This document shows positions 1 through 7,144 of a stretch of 12,413 nt of DNA, one piece after another. Position 1 is the first letter of the stretch. Every line of letters begins with the position of its first letter. The notes under the pieces were generated by a model, which did not search any database, was not told where the DNA came from, and saw only the letters and a list, made by a program, of their open reading frames with translations. This DNA comes from Campylobacteraceae bacterium (GTDB lineage: Bacteria; Campylobacterota; Campylobacteria; Campylobacterales; Sulfurovaceae): assembly GCA_026995985.1 (NCBI GenBank), contig JALWNF010000178.1, positions 1 to 12,413 of the forward strand, in the 5' to 3' direction. The position numbers were made by a program, and so were the translations under genes.

Positions 1-10
1 GGAGAACCAA

Positions 11-277
11 ATGTCATTTAGACCATTAGGTAACCGTGTTCTTATTGAAAGAGAAGAACAAACAAATCAGACAGCATCTGGTATTTATATTCCAGATTCA
101 GCAAAAGAGAAACCACTTAACGGTAAAGTCATTGCTGTAGGAAAAGATGCTATTGAAGCTGGTATTAATGAAGGTGATACTGTTGTTTTCCAAAAATATG
201 GTGGCACAGAGATTACCATCGAAGGAAAAGAGTATCTAATAATGAGTTCAGATGATATATTGGGTATCTTGAGCTAA
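11..277 (+). CDS. groES: Co-chaperonin GroES (Hsp10)
   Basis: This is the 88-residue heptameric lid of the GroEL folding chamber in the cytoplasm; the length is normal for the family. The protein opens with the typical N-terminal strand (RPLGNRVLI, 4-12). The flexible mobile loop spans about residues 16-34, and its hydrophobic GroEL-binding tripeptide is I-Y-I (25-27) instead of the I-V-L of Escherichia coli. The segment AKEKPLNGKVIAVG (31-44) and the C-terminal DDILGIL are also characteristic. The start is fixed by a GGAG Shine-Dalgarno sequence at bases 1-4. groEL follows after 57 bp on the same strand, the classical operon order. The promoter and any HrcA (CIRCE) or HspR operator lie left of the window, so regulation cannot be read here. 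Identification is secure. Confidence 0.97.
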   Translation: MSFRPLGNRVLIEREEQTNQTASGIYIPDSAKEKPLNGKVIAVGKDAIEAGINEGDTVVFQKYGGTEITIEGKEYLIMSSDDILGILS

Positions 278-290
278 GCATAAATAAAAA

Positions 291-296
291 TATAAT
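291..296 (+). promoter_or_regulatory. Possible internal -10 box (TATAAT) ahead of groEL
   Basis: A perfect TATAAT lies in the groES-groEL spacer, about 39 bases before the groEL ATG and ahead of its ribosome binding site. It could give a secondary groEL transcript. The spacer is almost pure A/T, so a chance match is likely. Confidence 0.2.
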
Positions 297-325
297 TTAT
301 TAAAAAAAATAGGAAAAAGGATTAA

Positions 326-1969
<1,644 letters not shown>

Positions 1970-2033
1970 TTTTCTCCACCGACCCTATATATTAATGTAA
2001 GTGCCATCTTTTCTCCTAAATCTTCTCCTTATA

Positions 2034-2062
2034 CTCCCCTTCAAAAAAAAGGGGAGCTTTTT
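2034..2062 (+). terminator. Rho-independent terminator of groES-groEL
   Basis: A perfect 8-bp stem, CTCCCCTT (2034-2041) with AAGGGGAG (2049-2056), has a 7-base A-rich loop and is followed by CTTTTT. It is the most G/C-rich patch in this intergenic region and lies 64 bases after the groEL stop. The rest of the 274-bp gap (1970-2243) is A/T-rich, with only a promoter candidate for the next gene visible. Confidence 0.85.
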
Positions 2063-2194
2063 AATTTGTTGAGTTCTTAATAAAAAGTCTTATCTATTGT
2101 CTCATATAAAGAGTATATACTGTTTTTTACTTATAAAAATATAAATTATTTAATAAAATATTTCTATTTAAGATTAGTTTAATATATTGAAGAT

Positions 2195-2200
2195 TATACT
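2195..2200 (+). promoter_or_regulatory. Candidate -10 box for the NlpC/P60 gene
   Basis: TATACT lies 43 bases ahead of the ATG at 2244, leaving room for a short leader containing the AGGA ribosome binding site (2233-2236). A second TATACT-like match lies near 2113-2118. The A/T-rich context makes either one uncertain. Confidence 0.3.
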
Positions 2201-2243
2201 TAAATAAAAATAAATAATACAATTTAATATTTAGGAATATATT

Positions 2244-2870
2244 ATGATAAGAACTCAACAAAGTATATTAACGTCAACTAGCATTATATCTTTACTCTTT
2301 ATTTTAAATGGCTGTGTTTCTAAAACTACTAATGGAACATATCACTCTGTTTATAGTTATCATCCATATAATAATCAATACAGAATAGTAAAAAGAGCAA
2401 CCTTACCTATTTATACTAATTATAGTTACTATAAATATAAACCATATCAAAAATCTGTTGTTAGATATAGCTCAACTGATATAGCAAAACGTATTGAGTC
2501 TGTAGCAAAATCTCTACTAGGAACAGATTACCAATATGGCGCAAATGGACCTTACCAATATGACTGTTCTAGTTTTACGAAGTATGTTTTTGCAAAAAAT
2601 GGTATTACTCTACCTCGCACCTCTAAAGAGCAATCAAAAGTTGGACAATATATACCTCTTAGTAGATTAAAAAAGGGAGATTTAATTTTTTTTGACTCTA
2701 AAAAATCATCAAAAGTATCTCATGTTGGCATCTACTTAGGTAGGGGATACTTTATTCATGCTAGTTCAGCAAAAGACCAAGTGACTATTAGTAACTTAAA
2801 CTCAAACTATTATAGTAAGCACTTTAAGTGGGGAAGACGAGTAATAGGTATGCATTATGTAAGAAGATAA
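2244..2870 (+). CDS. NlpC/P60-family cell-wall hydrolase, predicted outer-membrane lipoprotein
   Basis: This is a 208-residue predicted lipoprotein that probably cuts peptide stems of peptidoglycan. A hydrophobic signal runs from about residue 8 to 21 and ends in the lipobox LNGC, with C24 as the acylation site. Position +2 is Val rather than Asp, consistent with outer-membrane sorting. Residues 33-75 form a low-complexity tyrosine-rich linker (12 Tyr in 43). The NlpC/P60 domain covers about 78-205 with the expected triad: C108 in YDCSSF, H160 in SHVGIYLG and H172 in FIHASS. This is the architecture of Spr/MepS-like DL-endopeptidases; substrate specificity is inferred. It is preceded by AGGA at 2233-2236 and appears monocistronic, converging on the minus-strand gene at 2899. 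Confidence 0.9.
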   Translation: MIRTQQSILTSTSIISLLFILNGCVSKTTNGTYHSVYSYHPYNNQYRIVKRATLPIYTNYSYYKYKPYQKSVVRYSSTDIAKRIESVAKSLLGTDYQYGANGPYQYDCSSFTKYVFAKNGITLPRTSKEQSKVGQYIPLSRLKKGDLIFFDSKKSSKVSHVGIYLGRGYFIHASSAKDQVTISNLNSNYYSKHFKWGRRVIGMHYVRR

Positions 2871-2896
2871 GTAGAGAAAAACTCTCTACTATTTTA
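2870..2896. terminator. Shared hairpin between convergent genes
   Basis: An 8-bp stem, AGTAGAGA (2870-2877) with TCTCTACT (2883-2890), has a 5-base loop in the 28-bp gap between two convergent stop codons. Its first base is the last base of the NlpC/P60 stop codon. The plus strand continues with ATTTTAAATT, a weak U-tract, and the minus strand continues into T-rich sequence. A bidirectional terminator is the simplest reading. Confidence 0.6.
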
Positions 2897-2898
2897 AA

Positions 2899-3615
2899 TT
2901 AGAAATCGTAAGTAATACCTACACTTACTGCATCTAAATCTGGTGAACCACTCTTATAGTAAAGTCTCTCATAGTCAGCAAAGATACCGAAACCTTTCTC
3001 TTGGTCTGCTTGTCCATCAAACTCTCTATTATATTTTGCCTCTTTTTTCTTATCTTTAGATATGTCATACTCTAGCCCTGCACCAAATGCTAAGCCTGAA
3101 ACATCTGTTTTTCTAAGAGAACCTTTTGTTTTAGTTTTTGCAATTCCACCTAGTGCATAGATATTAACTTCATCTGTAACTGGATACATTGGCTTTACAA
3201 ATGCTCCGTAGTGTTGTACTTTACCACCATCTGCTTTAATAGGGGTAACAATAGCTCTAGCTTCCATACCTAAATATTTATTGAAATCATAACCAACTCG
3301 TGCAACACCACCTAAAGTTTTATCTGTTTTGTCTTTAGCTCCTGAACATTTACAATTTGGTTTATACTGTGCTGTAGCAATACCTAATCCAATATAAAAT
3401 GGGGAGACATCTGCATTTGGTAGTTCAACAGGAGCTGTTTTGGGTGTTGGTACAATAACTTTAGGTTCTGGATTTTCAGGAGGAGTCACCTCAACAGCTT
3501 CAGCTGCTTTTATATCTTCTACTTCATAAGGTGTAACAGGAATAATATCTCCACCTGCTATAGCAAAATTCGATCCAATTAATATAGTAATTAATGATAA
3601 TTTGATATTCTTCAT
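2899..3615 (-). CDS. Outer-membrane beta-barrel protein (OmpA-like 8-strand fold)
   Basis: This 238-residue protein has a cleavable signal peptide (MKNIKLSLITILIGSNFAIA, cleavage after A20). A Pro/Glu/Val-rich periplasmic-type linker follows (about 21-68), and then a barrel from about 70 to 238 of alternating amphipathic strands such as FYIGLGIATAQY, GGVARVGYDF, GMEARAIV, NIYALGGIAKT, GLAFGAGLEYD, GIFADYERLYY and AVSVGITYDF. The last residue is Phe, the usual BAM recognition signal. The pattern fits the outer-membrane beta-barrel family that includes the OmpA N-domain; no peptidoglycan-binding OmpA C-domain is present. C88 and C90 (NCKC) lie in the first predicted surface loop. AGGAA at 3621-3625 (minus strand) supports the start. 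The specific function is unknown; porin, adhesin or structural roles are all possible. Confidence 0.8.
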   Translation of the reverse strand: MKNIKLSLITILIGSNFAIAGGDIIPVTPYEVEDIKAAEAVEVTPPENPEPKVIVPTPKTAPVELPNADVSPFYIGLGIATAQYKPNCKCSGAKDKTDKTLGGVARVGYDFNKYLGMEARAIVTPIKADGGKVQHYGAFVKPMYPVTDEVNIYALGGIAKTKTKGSLRKTDVSGLAFGAGLEYDISKDKKKEAKYNREFDGQADQEKGFGIFADYERLYYKSGSPDLDAVSVGITYDF

Positions 3616-3645
3616 AATATTTCCTAGTAATAATATATTAAAAAG

Positions 3646-3654
3646 AGAATAGCA
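3646..3654 (-). promoter_or_regulatory. Candidate extended -10 of the beta-barrel protein gene
   Basis: Read on the minus strand, TGCTATTCT has a TGn extension and a 4-of-6 -10 box. Transcription would start around 3639, giving a leader of about 24 bases that contains the AGGAA ribosome binding site. Confidence 0.4.
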
Positions 3655-3686
3655 AATAAAAAGTTAAAACTTATTTAATACTTAAA

Positions 3687-3718
3687 AAATATTTTTATTT
3701 TTAATAATAAAAATATTT
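3687..3718. repeat. A/T-only inverted repeat downstream of the mlaE-like gene
   Basis: Perfect 13-bp arms, AAATATTTTTATT (3687-3699) and AATAAAAATATTT (3706-3718), flank a 6-base spacer, starting 12 bases past the minus-strand stop codon at 3730. It may act as a weak terminator for the permease gene: the minus strand continues TTT after the hairpin. With no G/C pairs it is far less convincing than the other hairpins here, and composition alone could produce part of it. Confidence 0.35.
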
Positions 3719-3729
3719 ATAAATATTTT

Positions 3730-4521
3730 CTACCAATCCATTGCCAAGAAGATAATAGATGTAAATAGGTCTGCAATAAAGATAGTTACAGAGGATAAAA
3801 CAACTGCTTTAGTAGTAGAGACCCCTACCCCTTTAGCCCCTCCACTAGTATGATAACCAACATAAGAGCCTATAGTTCCTATAAGATAGCCATAAAAGAC
3901 CCCTTTTATAAGCCCTGTTCCAATGTCAGAGAAGTGTAAAAGTTGTTTAATGCTATCTTGATATACAACAGGGTTGAGGTCTAAGGCTAACCACGACATA
4001 AGAAAAGCAGAGAAGTTAGAGATAAAATCAAAAGCAATAACCAAAAGAGGTACAGCTATAGTAGTAGCAATAATTCTAGGAATAAGCAGATACTTTTTAG
4101 AGTCAACAGCCAAAGTCTCAATAGCATCTATCTGCTCTGTTACTCTCATTGTTCCAAGCTCTGCTGCCATAGAGGAGATGGCTTGTGCTGTTACCATAAG
4201 TCCTACTAAAAGTGGAGCTAACTCCCTACTAATAGATATAAATATGGTGTATCCCATAAAGCCTTCAGCACCAAACTTTGAGAAGCCTTGATATAGTTGA
4301 ACAGCCTCAATAAGCCCTAAAAAGAGTGCAGTTAAGAAGATAACCCCAAATGTACCAATACCTACTACCTCTAACTGTTCAAAAATCTGTTTAATACGCC
4401 ATGGACGTTTAAGTGCTAGTGGAAAAAGATGAAGTTGAAAAAGTATATATGTTCCAAAGGCTTCCATCTTTTTTATAAAAATAATAACAGGTCTACCAAT
4501 AGATGATAATAGTGCTTCCAT
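3730..4521 (-). CDS. MlaE/YrbE-family lipid ABC transporter permease
   Basis: This is a 263-residue inner-membrane permease of the MlaE family, which moves phospholipid between membranes together with an MlaF-type ATPase and an MlaD-type MCE protein. An amphipathic N-terminal region (about 1-50) precedes several membrane segments (about 55-75, 95-115, 148-178, 204-222 and 240-260). The family signature is clear: RELAPLLVGLMV (99-110), then AAELGTMRVTEQIDAIETL (119-137), the coupling-helix region. The usual AGRVG-like stretch before it reads TAQAISS here. AAAGAGA (minus strand, 4525-4531) is the likely ribosome binding site. No mlaF or mlaD homologue adjoins it: downstream is the beta-barrel gene and upstream is divergent acpS. 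Partners are therefore elsewhere or outside the window. Family assignment is strong; the exact role (Mla versus a toluene-tolerance Ttg2B-like system) is inferred. Confidence 0.9.
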   Translation of the reverse strand: MEALLSSIGRPVIIFIKKMEAFGTYILFQLHLFPLALKRPWRIKQIFEQLEVVGIGTFGVIFLTALFLGLIEAVQLYQGFSKFGAEGFMGYTIFISISRELAPLLVGLMVTAQAISSMAAELGTMRVTEQIDAIETLAVDSKKYLLIPRIIATTIAVPLLVIAFDFISNFSAFLMSWLALDLNPVVYQDSIKQLLHFSDIGTGLIKGVFYGYLIGTIGSYVGYHTSGGAKGVGVSTTKAVVLSSVTIFIADLFTSIIFLAMDW

Positions 4522-4544
4522 AAATCTCTTTAATTTTTTGCTCT

Positions 4545-4554
4545 ATTTTATCCA
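4545..4554 (-). promoter_or_regulatory. Candidate -10 of the mlaE-like gene
   Basis: The minus strand reads TGGATAAAAT. A start near 4538 would leave a leader of about 17 bases holding the AAAGAGA ribosome binding site. It lies back to back with the acpS promoter in a 55-bp divergent spacer. Confidence 0.4.
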
Positions 4555-4561
4555 AATATTA

Positions 4562-4570
4562 TGCTAAAAT
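4562..4570 (+). promoter_or_regulatory. Extended -10 promoter of acpS
   Basis: TGCTAAAAT combines a TGn extension with TAAAAT (5 of 6 matches to TATAAT). The hexamer ends only six bases before the acpS ATG at 4577, so transcription would begin at or very near the start codon. No Shine-Dalgarno-like sequence occurs between the box and the ATG. Confidence 0.5.
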
Positions 4571-4576
4571 AGCTTT

Positions 4577-4927
4577 ATGAAAGTAGGAACAGATATTACT
4601 GTAGTCAGTAGAATAGAAAACTCAATTAATAAATTTGGAGATAAGTTTCTTGATAAATTTTTAACTAAAGAGGAGCAAAAACTAACTAGTAGAGTTGAGA
4701 GTATTGCAGGGTACTGGGCAGCAAAAGAGGCTATAGCAAAAGCACTGGGTTGTGGTATATGTTCTGAACTTAGGTTTCATGACATTATTATTTATAAAGA
4801 TAAAAAAAATGCTCCTCACTTTAAGCTAAGCACTAAAGCTAAAAAAAATCATAATATTAAAAGCTCTTCACTCTCTATAGCTCATGATGGAGGGGTTGCT
4901 ATTGCTGTTGCGATAATTATTAATTAA
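4577..4927 (+). CDS. acpS: Holo-[acyl-carrier-protein] synthase
   Basis: This 116-residue enzyme transfers 4'-phosphopantetheine from coenzyme A to the serine of apo-acyl carrier protein, which fatty-acid synthesis requires. Landmarks are the N-terminal KVGTDITVVSRI with the Mg-binding D6, the signature WAAKEAIAKALG (47-58) with the second metal ligand E51, and the C-terminal LSIAHDGGVAIAVAI, whose AHD replaces the more common SHD/SHE. Length is normal for the trimeric AcpS group. The ATG gives the standard N-terminus, yet no ribosome binding site precedes it, and an extended -10 ends six bases upstream. It is divergent from the MlaE-like permease gene and followed after 61 bp by a metal permease that has its own ribosome binding site. 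Confidence 0.95.
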   Translation: MKVGTDITVVSRIENSINKFGDKFLDKFLTKEEQKLTSRVESIAGYWAAKEAIAKALGCGICSELRFHDIIIYKDKKNAPHFKLSTKAKKNHNIKSSSLSIAHDGGVAIAVAIIIN

Positions 4928-4931
4928 TCTC

Positions 4932-4964
4932 TTTAAAGTTATATTTCTAATGCTTTAAAGTTAA
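4932..4964 (+). repeat. Paired 11-bp direct repeats ahead of the metal permease
   Basis: CTTTAAAGTTA occurs at 4932-4942 and again, identically, at 4954-4964. The two are 22 bp apart, about two helical turns, and each contains the 8-bp palindrome CTTTAAAG. A -10-like TATATT (4941-4946) lies between them. The arrangement resembles an operator that flanks a promoter; no regulator can be named. Confidence 0.4.
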
Positions 4965-4988
4965 ACTTATTTTTTAGGATAAAAATAG

Positions 4989-6071
4989 ATGGAATATATA
5001 ACACTTTTTCTTAATGCTTTGGTTGAGCTGAGTAATGCAATGGCTATTTACATATTGTTTGGGCTTGTATTTGCAGGAGTTCTACATGAGCTTGTACCTG
5101 AGACATTGATTACTAAACATCTAGGCAAAGAGAATATCTGGTCAGTCATTAAATCAACAGTTTTTGGTATACCTCTGCCTGTCTGCTCTTGTGGGGTTAT
5201 TCCTTTAGCGACTAGTATTAAAAAATCAGGGGCTTCAAAGGGGGCAACTCTTTCATTTCTTATCTCGACACCTATTACAGGAGTAGACTCTATTATGGCT
5301 ACCTATGGAATATTTGGGTGGATATTTACTATCTATAGAGCGTTAAGCTCTATGATTATTGCCATGGTAGCAGGAGTCTTAACAAATCTATTTGATAAAG
5401 AGGAGGAGAAACCAAAACCTGCATTTAATCTAACTCCAAATATAGGAGAAAACTCTGTCTCTATCCAATCTTGTTGTAGTTCCAAAACTTCATGCTGTAG
5501 TTCAGCTAGAGCGAAAGAAGAGAGTTTTATAGTTCGTGTTTACAACTACGCTTTTGGAACACTCTTAAAAGATATTGCACAGCCACTCTTTTGGGGTTTA
5601 ATCTTAGGAGCATTAATCACTACTGCTATGCCCTCTAATCTTAGTGAACTATTGGTAGAGTACTCTTGGCTTTCGTATATTATAGTAATTATTATTGCTT
5701 TACCTATGTATGTTTGTGCTACAGCTTCACTTCCTATTGCTGCTGGGTTGATGCTCTCTGGTGTCTCAGCAGGTGCAGCGTTTGTCTTTCTTTCAGCAGG
5801 ACCTGCTACTAACACAGTTACTATGGGAGTAGTTAAGAAGATGCTAGGTAGTCGTTCGCTATATATCTATTTGGGGAGCATTGTTGTAGGAAGTACTATT
5901 TTTGGTTTTGGGTTAGACTATCTCTTTTTTTCATCTGAAATTGACCCTAAAAGTTTGGTTCAGATGGGTGAACATGCAGGTATATTAGCTATTATCTCTA
6001 GCATTCTACTTTGGCTTTTTGTTGGCTACTATATTTTAAAGCCATATTTCTCAAAAATGCTACTTAAGTAG
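4989..6071 (+). CDS. ArsP-type permease of the SO_0444-like Cu/Zn efflux group
   Basis: This 360-residue inner-membrane permease is of the PF03773 (DUF318/ArsP_1) type. Two inverted halves each carry a signature: PLPVCSCGVIPLATSIKKSG (63-82, with C66 and C68) followed by LISTPITGVDS, and PMYVCATASLPIAAGL (239-254, with C243) followed by FLSAGPATNT. About eight hydrophobic segments are visible. A soluble loop (about 136-178) separates the halves and contains SCCSSKTSCCSS (161-172), a doubled Cys-Cys motif likely to bind soft metal ions. These features match the family annotated as SO_0444-like Cu/Zn efflux transporters; the transported ion is inferred. AGGA (4977-4980) sets the start. The stop codon lies inside the terminator hairpin. 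Possible operator repeats precede the gene. Confidence 0.85.
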   Translation: MEYITLFLNALVELSNAMAIYILFGLVFAGVLHELVPETLITKHLGKENIWSVIKSTVFGIPLPVCSCGVIPLATSIKKSGASKGATLSFLISTPITGVDSIMATYGIFGWIFTIYRALSSMIIAMVAGVLTNLFDKEEEKPKPAFNLTPNIGENSVSIQSCCSSKTSCCSSARAKEESFIVRVYNYAFGTLLKDIAQPLFWGLILGALITTAMPSNLSELLVEYSWLSYIIVIIIALPMYVCATASLPIAAGLMLSGVSAGAAFVFLSAGPATNTVTMGVVKKMLGSRSLYIYLGSIVVGSTIFGFGLDYLFFSSEIDPKSLVQMGEHAGILAIISSILLWLFVGYYILKPYFSKMLLK

Positions 6072-6081
6072 CATTTTTTTT
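6053..6081 (+). terminator. Terminator formed by the last codons of the permease gene
   Basis: AAAAATGCTACTT (6053-6065) and AAGTAGCATTTTT (6066-6078) form a perfect 26-bp palindrome, practically a 7-bp ATGCTAC/GTAGCAT core with a TTAA loop plus A-U pairs, and eight T residues at 6074-6081. The stop codon TAG (6069-6071) lies in the right arm, so the hairpin is encoded by the final five sense codons plus the stop. Confidence 0.88.
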
Positions 6082-6094
6082 ATATTTTTTTCTC

Positions 6095-6100
6095 TATAAT
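6095..6100 (+). promoter_or_regulatory. -10 box of the yfdX-like gene
   Basis: A perfect TATAAT follows the T-tract of the preceding terminator and lies 62 bases before the GTG start. Transcription would begin near 6107. There is no TGn extension. Confidence 0.5.
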
Positions 6101-6110
6101 CCTTTTTGAG

Positions 6111-6129
6111 TTTAGTCATATAGACTAAA
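6111..6129 (+). promoter_or_regulatory. Dyad just downstream of the yfdX-like promoter
   Basis: TTTAGTC (6111-6117) and GACTAAA (6123-6129) are perfect 7-bp arms around ATATA. The dyad begins about four bases past the predicted transcription start. It could be an operator or a 5'-end mRNA hairpin; it is not followed by a T-tract, so a terminator is unlikely. Confidence 0.4.
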
Positions 6130-6162
6130 TAAAATTAACATTAAAATAAAAAGGATTAAAAA

Positions 6163-7077
6163 GTGAGAAAAATAGTACTATCTACATTCTTATCGACACT
6201 ACTCTTAAGCTCATTTGCAACAGCAGATGAAAATAAAAAGAATTTAACAAGTCAAGAGGTGAGTGCAAAAGCTACTCAAACAGCAACACAAAAAGCGAAA
6301 GACAACAAAGTAAAGTTAGTTAAAGAGGCGTTAGAGTCATTAAAATTTTCAGCAAAAGCACTTGAGGAGCTAAATAAAAATAAGACAGATGATGCCAAAA
6401 AAAGTATTGAGTTAGCACTTGGAAAATTAGAGTCTATCTTAGCATCTGAACACACACCAAAACTTTTACCTATTGAAAATAGAATTGTTATTAAAAACTT
6501 TGTTGGAACATCTAAAGATGTTAAAAAAGCACTAGATGAAGTTAAGAAGCTTTTAAGCTTAGGTAAAGTTCAAGAGGCAGGAGAGCTACTTATCTCTTTA
6601 CAGAGTGAAATAGATATTACAACAGTTAGTTTGCCTTTAGCGTCATATCCAGATGCATTAAAATTAGCATCTAAGTATTTGATTGAGAAGCACCCAGAGA
6701 AAGCAAAACATGTGTTAGAGATTGCTCTAAATACCTTTGCACAAGATGAGCAGATTATTCCTATTCCTCTAATTAATGCTTTAGAGCTTGTTCATGTTGC
6801 TTCAACTATTGCAAAAGAGGACAAAGAACAGGCACTAAAACACCTTGCAATGGCTAAAGATGACCTAAAAAAAGCAGAACTATTAGGTTATGTAAGTAGT
6901 AGTACCACAACCTATAAGCAGTTAGAGGAGTTGATTGAGAAGACTGAAAAAGAGGTAAAAGGTCCAAATAAAGCAGAGAAGCTATTTAAAGAGCTAGGAG
7001 AGAAGTTAAAAGAGTTTAAAGAGAAGATTCTCTCAACACATGATAAAGATGAAAAAAGTAAAGAAGAGAAGAAATAG
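6163..7077 (+). CDS. YfdX-family protein, exported
   Basis: This is a 304-residue exported, mostly helical protein. A Sec signal peptide runs to about A21 (cleavage before DENKKN). The YfdX-like region covers about 50-245: paired helices with KEALESLKFSAKALEEL (54-70) and DDAKKSIELALGKLESIL (76-93), the central segment around EIDITTVSLPLASYPDALK, then ALNTFAQDEQIIPIPLINALELVHVA (188-213) and a final helix ending KKAELLGY (236-243). This order and the IPLPL/LGY motifs fit YfdX (PF10938), a family of unknown biochemical role; the E. coli member is in the EvgA acid-stress regulon. Residues 250-304 are a Lys/Glu-rich helix, probably coiled coil. Translation starts at GTG with AAGGA at 6151-6155, and the gene has its own promoter and dyad. 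Stress function here is inference. Confidence 0.8.
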   Translation: MRKIVLSTFLSTLLLSSFATADENKKNLTSQEVSAKATQTATQKAKDNKVKLVKEALESLKFSAKALEELNKNKTDDAKKSIELALGKLESILASEHTPKLLPIENRIVIKNFVGTSKDVKKALDEVKKLLSLGKVQEAGELLISLQSEIDITTVSLPLASYPDALKLASKYLIEKHPEKAKHVLEIALNTFAQDEQIIPIPLINALELVHVASTIAKEDKEQALKHLAMAKDDLKKAELLGYVSSSTTTYKQLEELIEKTEKEVKGPNKAEKLFKELGEKLKEFKEKILSTHDKDEKSKEEKK

Positions 7078-7102
7078 GGCTTACTTTAAATATTTCTTAA
7101 GT

Positions 7103-7108
7103 TATAAT
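7103..7108 (+). promoter_or_regulatory. -10 box of mqo
   Basis: A perfect TATAAT lies 36 bases before the mqo ATG, giving a leader of about 30 bases that contains TAGGAAAT (7132-7139) as ribosome binding site. No terminator hairpin separates it from the preceding gene, so read-through is also possible. Confidence 0.5.
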
Positions 7109-7144
7109 TGCATTTCATAAAATATTAATATTAGGAAATGCATC

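Noticed and set aside
1..10. CIRCE/HrcA operator for groES-groEL
   Set aside because: Only ten bases precede groES in the window, so the operator region cannot be seen.
3974..4291. Open frame on the plus strand inside the MlaE-like gene
   Set aside because: It overlaps the family signature of the minus-strand permease and encodes nothing recognisable.
5546..5815. Open frame on the minus strand inside the metal permease gene
   Set aside because: It is antisense to conserved transport motifs and has no start signal.
7121..7132. AATATTAATATT palindrome in the mqo leader
   Set aside because: It is a pure A/T 12-mer in very A/T-rich DNA and is expected by chance; it has no terminator or operator context.
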